Shown: piece after piece, positions 43,495-52,121 of the stretch
Position numbering within the stretch: position 1 is the first letter of the stretch
How the letters are laid out: the number at the start of each line of letters is the position of its first letter
Source of the DNA: UBA11346 sp038060575
GTDB taxonomy: Bacteria; Planctomycetota; UBA11346
DNA length: 64,000 bases
Reading direction: 5' to 3'
NCBI GenBank assembly: GCA_964652775.1
Contig: CAZZAM010000008.1
Location: forward strand, 1 to 64,000
Made by a program: the position numbers and the translations under genes
The notes under the pieces: generated by a model
Seen by the model: only the letters and a program-made list of their open reading frames with translations
Told to the model about the DNA's origin: nothing
Database searches by the model: none

Positions 43495-45879
43495 TCATAC
43501 CGGAGATTCAATTTTCCACGCGAATCTACCGGTGACCCGACGATCAGCATGTCCAGATAAGCGGACCGCAGCCACCACACCCCGGGGAAGTTCGAGAACG
43601 CCCTCGACTACGTCGCCACTTCTGGTCCAGCGCGAACGGATCTCACCGGCTGGTGTCGGAACGATTACGTCCGCCTGGTTTACGCCGACAGCATCAATGA
43701 CAGGAAAATACCGGATCTTCTTCCAGGCCATGCCGTCTTGGATCACGCCTCCCAAGGCACCGGCCAAGTGAGAGATGGGATGAGCCGACCAAGCGTGCGT
43801 GACCGAGCCATTCCCCGGAGTAAACGCAAAGTGTTCCCAAGTCCCTCCATAGGGAATCATCGGCGCGAAGCGTTCACGGATATGACGAATGACCTCCGCG
43901 CCGTGGCCATGGCGGATCATCATCTCGTACACATACGTAACCCAGTAGCTTGAGGGCAGGGCACCAGAAACCTTTTCCGATTTCAGATAGGGAAGCACAA
44001 GCGTCTGAATCATTCGGGTTCGATAACCCGGTTGCAGACCACACAGGATACCCAGCGTCTGGTTGTGGAGGGAATGCGTAGCCAACGGCTTGCCTTTGGC
44101 ACTGAGACCATCCCTGAAGAGTTCCGCTTTCGGATCCCAGAGCAGCTTCAGGATCAACCTCTTCTGTTCCTGCGCCATCCTCCCAAGACGGAGCCGATCC
44201 GTGTTCAGCCCAAGCAGACGAGCAAGTTCGGACAGGCGTTCCAAGGCAAAGAGATACCAGAGATTCAGCAGCGTTGGCGAGCCTTCCTTGGGCAGCGTGC
44301 TCCAATCCAAAAATAGCCAGTATCTCTCGTCATATCTGAGCAGTCCATTTTTCCCGCGTCCTTCGCCAGTAAAATAACCGAGCATCCGTTGGATGCGCGG
44401 CCACTGCTCATGCACGATGTCAGTTTTTCCGGTCTGCCAGACATAGTCCCAGATCGAAATCAGCCATATCAACGAGAAATCAGGCAGCACACCGCCGTGG
44501 CAGTTGGTTGGGGCATGGCCATACCCGAGTCCGTTGGGCACCTCTTGCACAGATAAAAGCCGGATGCCTCGTTTGAGCAGGCGAACATCGTTGGCCAAAT
44601 GAAACGTGTTCCGGACCTGAACCCGCGCATCGCCCCACCACGCAACCTGCTCGCGCCACGGTGTGTCCACATAGCTGTCGAGCATACACACTTGCTGCGT
44701 ACGAACGCAGATCGCGTGGATGTCGTTGAGTACAGCATCGTCGCAGACGAATTTTCCCTGTATCTTCAATGGATAGAGCGTCTCGCGATGCGCCAGTTTG
44801 AGTCGGATCGGCCGTTCAGCATTGCGAAGCCATACAGCTACGTAGCGATAGCCGAATATGTGATGCAACTCGAACCTCGTCGTACCCTTTTTAAGGACGA
44901 GTCGGCTGGCCATATTGATACCGGTGGACCCAGGCCGCTGTTCTGGGATGAAGGGCCCGCCGTTCTTGTCGAGCAGTTCGGAATAGTGGAAGTCGAGCGT
45001 CTCTCCGCCGGCTGCGCCAGTGACTTCAATGATCGGATTGCCGACCGAGTGCTCGCCGAGATCCAGCACGATCGCCGTGAAGCGACCCTTACCACTGGCT
45101 GACATGTGGATTGAAGTCAGGTCGTTGGATTTTGTCCCGTTCTGATTACCGATCCATTCGATCGCCGGATTTTCCGCGCGCATGGGAGTCACTACATTCA
45201 CTGCAATTTCAGCCCCATCCGCATTTTTTCCCTGCGCTGTGGCGACCAGACTCCGATAAGAACGAACGCAGTTTCCGAGATTGGGAATGTCGCGCGGTTG
45301 GCATGCATGCCAAGGCATGCTTCCATAGGGCCTGGTAGACGACGTCGCGCTCCAACCTCGGGGGATTTTCGCGGAACGAATCCACTCCTGATCATCTAGC
45401 CTGGCATCCGCATGTTCCTGCAAACCCATCTGGACGCACAGTCGGAAAGTATCGGAAGCCTGCCCTGGAGAGATACGCGACATCCAACTCGCGTCGCTCG
45501 TAATCGTACAGCCTTTCCATTTCCCGGCACAGAGGAGCCCTTCATGCCATTCGGTGATATAGCTGAAATGGCTGATGCCGCCGTAATACACCTGCACGCT
45601 GATCCAGTTATGCCCTTCCTGTAACACAGATGCCACATCGTATTCGTCATAGGGCCAACGGATCTGATATCCCCGCGCAGGTCCTCGTCCGACGTACTGC
45701 CCATTCACAAACAGTTTGTAGTTTTGATCAGCCGTGATCTGAAAAGGAGCCTTACCCGGAATGGACTTGAGTTCGAAATCTTTGCGAAACTGTCCGAAGG
45801 TGTTTCTGCGGCCGCCGCTGCCGAGCACCCAGATCCAGCGGGCTTGATCAAGGAGAAGCGTGCTCATGGATTGCTTCAT
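43495..45879 (-). CDS. Glycoside hydrolase family 78-like alpha-L-rhamnosidase
   Basis: The 794-residue protein has the layout of GH78: an N-terminal carbohydrate-binding-like beta domain (FELKSIPGKAPFQITADQNY, KLFVNGQYVGRGPARGY), a linker sandwich (SVGNPIIEVTGAAGGETLDF), the alpha/alpha-barrel catalytic domain (DSYVDTPWREQVAWWGDARV holds the acidic residues) and a C-terminal beta domain. There is no signal peptide, so it is cytoplasmic or exported another way. The gene is more AT-rich than its neighbours and stands alone, which may mean acquisition by transfer. M1 or M5 may be the start. Related GH families with the same fold cannot be excluded. Confidence 0.8.
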   Translation of the reverse strand: MKQSMSTLLLDQARWIWVLGSGGRRNTFGQFRKDFELKSIPGKAPFQITADQNYKLFVNGQYVGRGPARGYQIRWPYDEYDVASVLQEGHNWISVQVYYGGISHFSYITEWHEGLLCAGKWKGCTITSDASWMSRISPGQASDTFRLCVQMGLQEHADARLDDQEWIRSAKIPRGWSATSSTRPYGSMPWHACQPRDIPNLGNCVRSYRSLVATAQGKNADGAEIAVNVVTPMRAENPAIEWIGNQNGTKSNDLTSIHMSASGKGRFTAIVLDLGEHSVGNPIIEVTGAAGGETLDFHYSELLDKNGGPFIPEQRPGSTGINMASRLVLKKGTTRFELHHIFGYRYVAVWLRNAERPIRLKLAHRETLYPLKIQGKFVCDDAVLNDIHAICVRTQQVCMLDSYVDTPWREQVAWWGDARVQVRNTFHLANDVRLLKRGIRLLSVQEVPNGLGYGHAPTNCHGGVLPDFSLIWLISIWDYVWQTGKTDIVHEQWPRIQRMLGYFTGEGRGKNGLLRYDERYWLFLDWSTLPKEGSPTLLNLWYLFALERLSELARLLGLNTDRLRLGRMAQEQKRLILKLLWDPKAELFRDGLSAKGKPLATHSLHNQTLGILCGLQPGYRTRMIQTLVLPYLKSEKVSGALPSSYWVTYVYEMMIRHGHGAEVIRHIRERFAPMIPYGGTWEHFAFTPGNGSVTHAWSAHPISHLAGALGGVIQDGMAWKKIRYFPVIDAVGVNQADVIVPTPAGEIRSRWTRSGDVVEGVLELPRGVVAAVRLSGHADRRVTGRFAWKIESPV

Positions 45880-45979
45880 GCGATGCTCTTTCGTGGTATG
45901 ACATGCTTGAACAGTATGGCACCAGCCATGGCCACCAGAGTCGCCAACTGGAAGTGATTGCCGTCACAGATCACGTGCG

Positions 45980-46300
45980 TCATTCCGCCGGCTCCATTTC
46001 CGCACTCATCGAACCTTGGCTGCGCGGAATGCGTGGATCTTTACCAAACGCGTGGATTTGCTCGACCTTTAGCTCAGCCCGTTCCTTCGACGTCGTATCA
46101 AGAATTGTTCGCCCAGTCGCATCGACTTCGCATGCGTGTTGAAATGCGCGCTCGGGCGTCTTGGCAAAGATGGCAACCAGCATGTCGATCACGTATTCGT
46201 AGCTGTGATCATCGTCGTTAAGCAGAACGACGTGCCAACGCGGGGCCAGCGACGTGTCCTGGTTGGTTGCGACGTCAGGGGCGGCGGTCGCCATCGTCAA
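45980..46300 (-). CDS. clpS: ATP-dependent Clp protease adaptor ClpS
   Basis: ClpS delivers N-degron substrates to ClpAP. The core RWHVVLLNDDDHSYEYVIDM carries the conserved LxNDD motif, followed by a helix with HACEVDATGRTIL. The 106-residue length is typical, with a short extra C-terminus. Its start overlaps the stop of the Mur-ligase gene. Confidence 0.95.
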   Translation of the reverse strand: MTMATAAPDVATNQDTSLAPRWHVVLLNDDDHSYEYVIDMLVAIFAKTPERAFQHACEVDATGRTILDTTSKERAELKVEQIHAFGKDPRIPRSQGSMSAEMEPAE

Positions 46301-47643
46301 ATGGCCGCAAACAGTCCGCGTGCAAACGTGTTCAGTCCCGGATCGCGCGCACCCATGATCAGCACGGTGTCGCCGGGAGCGGCGAGTTCGGAAACCCAGG
46401 CGAGACTTTCGCGACGATCAACGACGGCGGTGGTGCTGGTGTCGCTGGCCATCGCTTCGCTGCTGATGTCCTGCACGACGCTGCCGCCGGCGTAGTAGAT
46501 CGGCAGGTACATCCAGCGGTCTTGGCGACGAAGAATTTTCGGAAGCAGTTCGGCCAGCTCGGGCCGCAACAAACGCGCCGGGCCGAAGCCGTGCGGTTGG
46601 AACAGACAGATCAGTCGTTCGCAGCCAGCCTGGGCCGCTGCGACCGCAGCGGCAATCTTTGCGCCGTTGTGGGCGTAGTCATCAACCACGCGGATGCCGC
46701 CCTCGGTGAGGCCGATCAACTCGAAACGCCGAGAAACACCGGGAAATGACGCGAGTGCCTGCGCCGCTGCCGCGACGCTGAGGCCCATCGCCCGCGCCGC
46801 CGCCAATGCCGCACACGCGTTATCGAGGTTATGCGCGCCGGGCAACAGCAGCGACACTTCGATCGCTTGGCCATCGCAGTTGAGCACGCCGCGCGCCTGA
46901 TGCGGTCCCGGCGTGATGACTTCGAGCGGCAGATCCGCGCGGCCTTCAATACCGTACAGCGTGCGCGGCAAGCCGTCGGTCACCGCCAACGCTTCGGGGC
47001 AGCCTGCGTTGACCAACAGCATGCGCGACTGACGAGCGAAGACTTTGAACTGCTCGCGGACTTCGTGAACCTCACCGTGATCGCGGGTAATGTTGTGGAT
47101 AACGCCGATTGTCGGGTGATAGCCAACCAGCGTGCCATCGCTTTCGCAGGCTTCGGCCACGACTGGACCCTGGCGCGGGCCAGCAGCGAACAATCCCGCC
47201 GTGCCCTCACCGGCCAACGCCGCGCCGCCAAGCACCGTCGCTGGCACCTTGAGCTGACGCAGAATCCAGGCGAGCATGCCGACCACGGTACTCTTGCCCG
47301 ACGTGCCACTGATCGCCACGCCGGGTTGAGAGGCGTCGACGACTTCAGCCAGCAATGCTGGTCGCGGTGTGCAGACGATGCCTAACGCCCGCGCCGCACT
47401 GGCCTCGGGCGTGTTCGACTCGACCGCCGCCGAGTAGATGAAGCGTTGCACGTTCTCGTCAATCGCCGTGCCGTCCTGCGGCAGCAGGCGAATCCCCATC
47501 GCCTCAAGCCGCTGGCGGAGTTCAGGATTCTCGCCGCGATCAAATCCGCGATCCGAACCCTGCACGTCATGCCCCCACACCCGCATGATCTGCGCGAGGG
47601 GATTCATCCCTTGTCCGGCGATGCCAGAGAAATGCATCAGCAT
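46297..47643 (-). CDS. MurC/Mpl-family Mur ligase with unusual P-loop
   Basis: Mur ligases join an amino acid or peptide to UDP-MurNAc with ATP. The N-terminal Rossmann part (MHFSGIAGQGMNPLAQIM, then GHDVQGSD) is MurC-like. The ATP loop reads ISGTSGKSTVV (K117) where MurC has GTHGKT. NITRDHGEVHE, VVDDYAHNGAKI and FQPHGFGPARLL follow the central and C-terminal domains. The start at 47643 (or 47637) is chosen since the open frame upstream is a low-complexity Ala/Met stretch overlapping the next gene. It may be MurC, Mpl or a related ligase with another role. Confidence 0.75.
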   Translation of the reverse strand: MLMHFSGIAGQGMNPLAQIMRVWGHDVQGSDRGFDRGENPELRQRLEAMGIRLLPQDGTAIDENVQRFIYSAAVESNTPEASAARALGIVCTPRPALLAEVVDASQPGVAISGTSGKSTVVGMLAWILRQLKVPATVLGGAALAGEGTAGLFAAGPRQGPVVAEACESDGTLVGYHPTIGVIHNITRDHGEVHEVREQFKVFARQSRMLLVNAGCPEALAVTDGLPRTLYGIEGRADLPLEVITPGPHQARGVLNCDGQAIEVSLLLPGAHNLDNACAALAAARAMGLSVAAAAQALASFPGVSRRFELIGLTEGGIRVVDDYAHNGAKIAAAVAAAQAGCERLICLFQPHGFGPARLLRPELAELLPKILRRQDRWMYLPIYYAGGSVVQDISSEAMASDTSTTAVVDRRESLAWVSELAAPGDTVLIMGARDPGLNTFARGLFAAI

Positions 47644-47741
47644 CGCGGGGAGGCTATCGAGTTGGTTGCGAGTGCCAGTGGGCAAAGCAGCCAAAGCCAA
47701 AGCGATAGCCATCGCATTGGCCATAGCCATGGCAGCATCCG

Positions 47742-48092
47742 TCATCCAGCACGGAGCCGCCGAATGAGGCACGTGATCTGCCGCCCAACCCGATCAAGAT
47801 CATCACTAACAACACCGACTTGTTGAGCATCAATCAAACCGAGATCCGCCGCGATCTGTAATTGAGCAACCAGCTCCGTCACAGAACCGCGAGCGATATC
47901 GAGAAAACGCGCAAAATCCGCATCAGTCGAACGACCTCGACCTTCGGCAATGTTGGACACAACGCTGGTAGCCGCCCGACGGATCTGATCGCGCAGCGAC
48001 GGATCACCCGGAATCGTTGCCGCAAGGCGATAGGCAGCAGTGCATGGTTGTCTGGCGGTCTGATAGACACGCAGATTGGTCAGATTGGACAT
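47742..48092 (-). CDS. Four-helix-bundle protein (S23/IVS-encoded type)
   Basis: Proteins of this group were first seen in 23S rRNA intervening sequences and are scattered in PVC and other genomes; their role is unclear. The 116-residue product shows the family start LTNLRVYQTARQ, the core PGDPSLRDQIRRAATSVVSN and IAEGRGRSTDADFARFLDIA, and a final helix. The ATG at 48092 is chosen. It is not within an rRNA here. Confidence 0.85.
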   Translation of the reverse strand: MSNLTNLRVYQTARQPCTAAYRLAATIPGDPSLRDQIRRAATSVVSNIAEGRGRSTDADFARFLDIARGSVTELVAQLQIAADLGLIDAQQVGVVSDDLDRVGRQITCLIRRLRAG

Positions 48093-48131
48093 GGTGGATC
48101 TCCACCAACCCACCACCGGTCGCGCGCAGCG

Positions 48132-48177
48132 GTCAACCCCGCAGCCGCGTCAGCGGTGCGCGCAGCGCAGGGTTGAC
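48132..48177. repeat. Inverted repeat GTCAACCC/GGGTTGAC
   Basis: GTCAACCC (48132-48139) pairs with GGGTTGAC (48170-48177). The centre is rich in CGCAGCG and can form an inner stem. It lies between two divergent genes. Confidence 0.6.
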
Positions 48178-48196
48178 GGCGAGCACGAGCGGTACG

Positions 48197-48646
48197 ATGG
48201 AATACAACGAGCCGAAACCGTCATGGATACCACAAGACAATGGCTCTTGTACCGAAACAATTCACACGCTAGACAATCTCATGATTTTGATAAATGCGAG
48301 GTTTATCTTAGGCGGTAGACCACTGGACGAAGTCATCGGAGAGTTTTATCACATCATTTGTCGCGATGTGTCTCCGTATGAAAACCATGGTGATTACAAC
48401 CATGACGGCATGATCAAAGTCATTATTCGCTTACATGGAAACACACAGGACGCGAAAGAGATTATTGGAAAAATCGGCGATCCATTTTGGCAACATGAAT
48501 GGAAAACGAAACGCGGCGAGATGGAGCGATCAAGAGACTGCCTTGACGTCATAATAGATTCCAGGAACGAGCTGACCAAAATGAAGGAATTATTCTGGCT
48601 CAATGTGTATTGCGAAGAAAAGGAAACTCTAAAACCGCCGCACTAG
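48197..48646 (+). CDS. AT-rich orphan protein, 149 aa
   Basis: I recognise no family. The product is soluble and acidic to neutral, with GDYNHDGMIKVIIRLHGNTQ and a C-terminal helical part (DVIIDSRNELTKMKELFWLN). Base composition changes sharply to AT-rich right at the start of the gene and returns after the stop, a sign of recent transfer. The ATG at 48197 is chosen at the composition shift; the frame continues upstream into repeat DNA. The codon pattern supports a real gene. It could belong to a toxin, immunity or defence function, but nothing in the sequence proves this. Confidence 0.5.
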   Translation: MEYNEPKPSWIPQDNGSCTETIHTLDNLMILINARFILGGRPLDEVIGEFYHIICRDVSPYENHGDYNHDGMIKVIIRLHGNTQDAKEIIGKIGDPFWQHEWKTKRGEMERSRDCLDVIIDSRNELTKMKELFWLNVYCEEKETLKPPH

Positions 48647-48715
48647 AAATCGCTAACTGAAAGTGGTTGACGTTCGTTTTGTGTCCGCAATAGGTTCAGG
48701 ATTTTCATTGCCCCA

Positions 48716-48733
48716 GCCACGCTGGAGCGTGGC
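48716..48733. terminator. Perfect hairpin between convergent genes
   Basis: GCCACGCT (48716-48723) pairs with AGCGTGGC (48726-48733) around GG. It lies 13 bases before the mutM stop and 70 after the orphan gene. No T-run is seen, so the function is only suggested. Confidence 0.5.
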
Positions 48734-48745
48734 GTTCCCAGGCCT

Positions 48746-49558
48746 TCACTTCTGACACCTCGGACACCACACCGACGCCCGCCCACCAATCACGCGGCCT
48801 TTCAGTGTAGATTTGCACATCGAACACGCCTGTCCCTCGCGGCCGTAAACCCGGAACGTGTGCTGGAATCGTCCGGACAGTCCGTTGACGTGGCGGAAGT
48901 CGTCGATCGATGAACCGCCGGCGGCAATGGCCTCGGACAACACTTCGCGAATCACACCGACCAACCGTTCGACGCGTGTCTTGGTGATGCGACCAGCGGC
49001 GCGCAGCGGATGGATGCCGGAGCGGAACAAACTCTCGGCGGCGTAGATGTTACCGACGCCAACGACGACCGCCTGATCCATGATCACAGCCTTCACTGGC
49101 GCACGGCGATGGCGTTGGAACGCGCTGAACAAAACATCGGTGTCGAACGCTGTACTCAATGGCTCCGGTCCCAATGCGTCGAGAGCCGGATGCCGATCAC
49201 CGTGACGCAGCAAATCGATGAGGCCGAAACGGCGCGGGTCATTGAACACAACGCGGCGGCCGTCCTTCAGTTCCAGAACGACATGATCGTGCATCTTCTG
49301 ATCACCCTCAGGCGCGAGCCGCCACACGCCGGTCATGCCGAGATGGCAGAGTAGGCCGGGGCCATCCGTATCGATCAATAGATACTTGGCCCGGCGACGA
49401 ACCCCCCGCACGGTTCGGCCGGCCAACTGCGAGGCCAAGTCCCGGGGCATCGGTTTCCGCAGGTCCTTACGCATGGCCCGCGCCCTGGCGATCACCGATC
49501 CAGCGAGTAATCGCTGCAAACCAGCGCGAACGGTCTCGACTTCGGGGAGTTCGGGCAC
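48746..49558 (-). CDS. mutM: Formamidopyrimidine-DNA glycosylase MutM
   Basis: MutM removes 8-oxoguanine and formamidopyrimidines and nicks the strand. A GTG start at 49558 gives the required N-terminus MPELPEVETV, whose Pro2 is the catalytic nucleophile; the upstream extension would block it. The lysine in RRAKYLLID, the H2TH region (GVGNIYAAESLFRSGIHP) and the C-terminal zinc finger (CSMC and CPRC) are intact. The length of 270 residues is normal. Confidence 0.96.
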   Translation of the reverse strand: MPELPEVETVRAGLQRLLAGSVIARARAMRKDLRKPMPRDLASQLAGRTVRGVRRRAKYLLIDTDGPGLLCHLGMTGVWRLAPEGDQKMHDHVVLELKDGRRVVFNDPRRFGLIDLLRHGDRHPALDALGPEPLSTAFDTDVLFSAFQRHRRAPVKAVIMDQAVVVGVGNIYAAESLFRSGIHPLRAAGRITKTRVERLVGVIREVLSEAIAAGGSSIDDFRHVNGLSGRFQHTFRVYGREGQACSMCKSTLKGRVIGGRASVWCPRCQK

Positions 49559-49641
49559 GGCGGCATGCTCTGTGCTTTGGAGCCAGGGGAAAGCCGACAC
49601 CAGTTGACCCTCGCGCCCGCCCTACACACAATGCCCGACGC

Positions 49642-50592
49642 ATGCAATACGCCCTTGAGGCTCTCGCTGACGGTAAGCAACTGCGGATCGATCCGGCGCA
49701 GCCGTTATCGCTGAAAGTAAAACGTCACAACCAGCCCGGCGGTGAGATCCTGGTCGGCCTCAAAGACGGCAAGCTGTACCTGGATAACCGCAGCACGGCG
49801 ACCTGCATGGTCAACGATGTGCAGAAGGCTGCAGCGGCGTTGGCGCAAGGCGATCGCCTCCAGCTGGGCACGTCTGCCTTCATGGTCGTGGCCATCCAGG
49901 CGGTCACGGATGTCGAAGTCGTTGAACCACGCACTGGCAGTGGCGAGCCCGCAAAGCGCGCGCAACCAACCCCGCCTCCAGTGCCGATGACCGCGATGTA
50001 TCGCACGCCTGCTGGTGGAACCAAGGTGCCAACGCCGACTCCGGCGGCAAAACCCTCTTCGGATAGCGATCAGTTGCGTAACCAGCGCCGGATCAGCGCC
50101 AGTCGGTTGACCGCTGTTGAGCCCACCTCGACCCAAAGTTCTGGACTGTTGAAGCGCATGTCGGCGGCCTTCACTGGCCGCAATGAACGTCAGCGTCTGG
50201 AACAGTTGGAACAAGAACGCCGCGCCGCGCTCATCGAATCTGGGCGCCGCAGCCTGGGCGATGGCGGCGGATTCGGCCTGCCGCCAGACGCGATGAGCAA
50301 ACTACAAAACGACGAAGCGGTGATACTGACCCAGGCTGATCTCGCTGGCCTAAGCCAATGGCGCACCGATCGGCAACGCCTCGTACGTCTGGATGCTGAA
50401 ATCGCTGCGCTGCGCCAAGCCTTGTTCCTGGGTCCCGATCCCGACGCCGTTCTCCTGACCACGCCGACCCTGCGCTCAGACGAACGGGTAAAGACCGACC
50501 GAGCATTCGCGACCATGGACGAGATCGGCACGCAAGAACTCAGTGGCATGGTTGATAGTGGAAAGCCGCAGAAGGGGACGAAGGGGAAATGA
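49642..50592 (+). CDS. Hypothetical protein with FHA-like N-terminus and coiled coil
   Basis: The first 95 residues form a beta-rich region (LKVKRHNQPGGEILVGLKDG, LYLDNRSTATCMVND, LGTSAFMVV) that recalls an FHA domain, though the typical GR and SxxH motifs are not clear. A Pro/Thr-rich linker (100-140) and a charged helical part (RNERQRLEQLEQERRAALIE) follow. No signal peptide or membrane segment is seen. It shares its direction with the exporter genes but is separated by a repeat. Function is unknown; a role with Ser/Thr kinases is possible if the FHA reading is right. Confidence 0.55.
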   Translation: MQYALEALADGKQLRIDPAQPLSLKVKRHNQPGGEILVGLKDGKLYLDNRSTATCMVNDVQKAAAALAQGDRLQLGTSAFMVVAIQAVTDVEVVEPRTGSGEPAKRAQPTPPPVPMTAMYRTPAGGTKVPTPTPAAKPSSDSDQLRNQRRISASRLTAVEPTSTQSSGLLKRMSAAFTGRNERQRLEQLEQERRAALIESGRRSLGDGGGFGLPPDAMSKLQNDEAVILTQADLAGLSQWRTDRQRLVRLDAEIAALRQALFLGPDPDAVLLTTPTLRSDERVKTDRAFATMDEIGTQELSGMVDSGKPQKGTKGK

Positions 50593-50594
50593 GT

Positions 50595-50744
50595 GAAATG
50601 CCAAATGCTGGAATGCTGGAATGGATGCGGTGAATAAGCACGACTTACCTGACCGAACAAATAGCTCCTCAGCGGCCTATCCGAACACCCAGCGCTGATT
50701 TCTAACACATTCAAGCATTCCAGCATTCCAGCATTTGGCATTTC
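50595..50744. repeat. Inverted repeat of AATGCTGG tandem units, family D, copy 2
   Basis: GAAATGCCAAATGCTGGAAT is mirrored by ATTCCAGCATTTGGCATTTC. The centre (about 85 nt) has TCAGCG/CGCTGA. It begins three bases after the stop of the FHA-like gene and ends 25 bases before the permease start. Confidence 0.88.
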
Positions 50745-50768
50745 CCCAAAACGCCCACACTGCGCCTC

Positions 50769-52121
50769 GTGCTCGCTCTCCACCTTGGCATGCGTTGGCT
50801 GAAGCGTCGCCGTGCGTCATGGTTGGCGCTGGCTGCGATCACGCTCACCGTCGCGGTGCCAATTATCGTCGTTGGCGTGATGCAGGGCTGGATGGAGGTC
50901 ACTGCGCGCCAAGCGCGGGCATCTGAAAGCGATGTGGTCATCGTCGCGCCGGGCGTTACTGGTGCCGATCGGCTGCGCGATCACCTTGCCGCAATTCCTG
51001 GAGTAGCCGCCGTTGCGCCGTATGTGCAAAGCTGGGGCGTGATGAATCGGAACCGTGGAGATTCGTCGCTCACCATTCCGTGTCAGATTGAGGGACTTGA
51101 TTGGGAGGCGGACTGGAACTTGGGTCGTTTGACGGCGACGGCATTGCATCCACAACCAGTTCTGGATCTGAGTTCGCCACCACTGCCACCAGATCGTCGT
51201 GGCACCGGATTCCTGACGCCGGCGTGGCGCTCGACCACCGTCCTCGCTGGACTACACCTCGCGCTGGCCTTCGGTGGGCTGCCTGCTGCGCTGCCACCAG
51301 CCCAGCGTCCAACACCGGGCATCGTCTGCGGACGCGAGTTATTGTATCCCCATCACATGCGGCCAGGAGAGCTGGTGTCGATCGTCGTGCCCAATGGCAC
51401 CGGTGGTAAAGCTGGTGCGGCGCTGCAGGCCGAGATCAGTGATACCCTGGGCATCGGCGTGATTGAGATCGACCGCTTTCTCGTCCTCGCACCGTTACCA
51501 TTGGCGCAGCGCACGCTGGGCATGCAGGCAAAGAATGGAAACTCGGCAAAATTAAGTGGCTGGCGTTTGTCGGCACAGCCAGGCACTGATCCCTACCGCC
51601 TAGCAGCGCTGGTCTCCACCGACACAGGACTATTTGCCGAAACGTGGCAGGACCTGCGTGGCAATCTCGTCAAAGGCATGCAGGTCCAACGCAATATCGG
51701 CATTCTGGTCATGATTCTCATCCAGTTCATCACTGTGTTCATCGTCTACGCGGTGTTCTCGACCATGGTCGTCGAGCTGCGCCACGACATCGGTGTGCTG
51801 CGTGGCATCGGCGCACGCCGCCGTGATATCGCGTGGGCATTCATCCTCGCCGGACTGATCGCGTGCATTGGCGGCGGCGTGCTTGGCTGGGCGCTCGGTT
51901 GGGGCGTGCTCGCGGCGCTGAATCCGTTCAGCCATCTGACTGGCATTTCGCTCTTTCCCCAGGACGTCATCTACACGCCCGAAGCACCGACCAGCTACGC
52001 GTGGTGGATCCCACCCATGTTCATCGGCTCGATGACGGTAATCGGCCTGATCGCGGTCGCACTGCCAGCGTGGCGCGCGGCCCGGGTCGATCCCATCGAA
52101 ACCCTGCGGGAGGGCGCATGA
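50769..52121 (+). CDS. FtsX-like ABC transporter permease (LolC/E or MacB type)
   Basis: The protein has the four-helix layout of this family: one membrane helix near the N-terminus (LALAAITLTVAVPIIVVGVM, about 18-37), a large periplasmic domain, then three helices in the C-terminal 160 residues, including IQFITVFIVYAVFSTMVVEL and the family motif GVLRGIGARRRDIAWAFIL. A GTG at 50769 is used. Its stop overlaps the ATPase start by four bases, so the two make one transporter. The LolCE role in lipoprotein release is possible, since the ATPase is LolD-like, but only one permease is present. Confidence 0.85.
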   Translation: MLALHLGMRWLKRRRASWLALAAITLTVAVPIIVVGVMQGWMEVTARQARASESDVVIVAPGVTGADRLRDHLAAIPGVAAVAPYVQSWGVMNRNRGDSSLTIPCQIEGLDWEADWNLGRLTATALHPQPVLDLSSPPLPPDRRGTGFLTPAWRSTTVLAGLHLALAFGGLPAALPPAQRPTPGIVCGRELLYPHHMRPGELVSIVVPNGTGGKAGAALQAEISDTLGIGVIEIDRFLVLAPLPLAQRTLGMQAKNGNSAKLSGWRLSAQPGTDPYRLAALVSTDTGLFAETWQDLRGNLVKGMQVQRNIGILVMILIQFITVFIVYAVFSTMVVELRHDIGVLRGIGARRRDIAWAFILAGLIACIGGGVLGWALGWGVLAALNPFSHLTGISLFPQDVIYTPEAPTSYAWWIPPMFIGSMTVIGLIAVALPAWRAARVDPIETLREGA

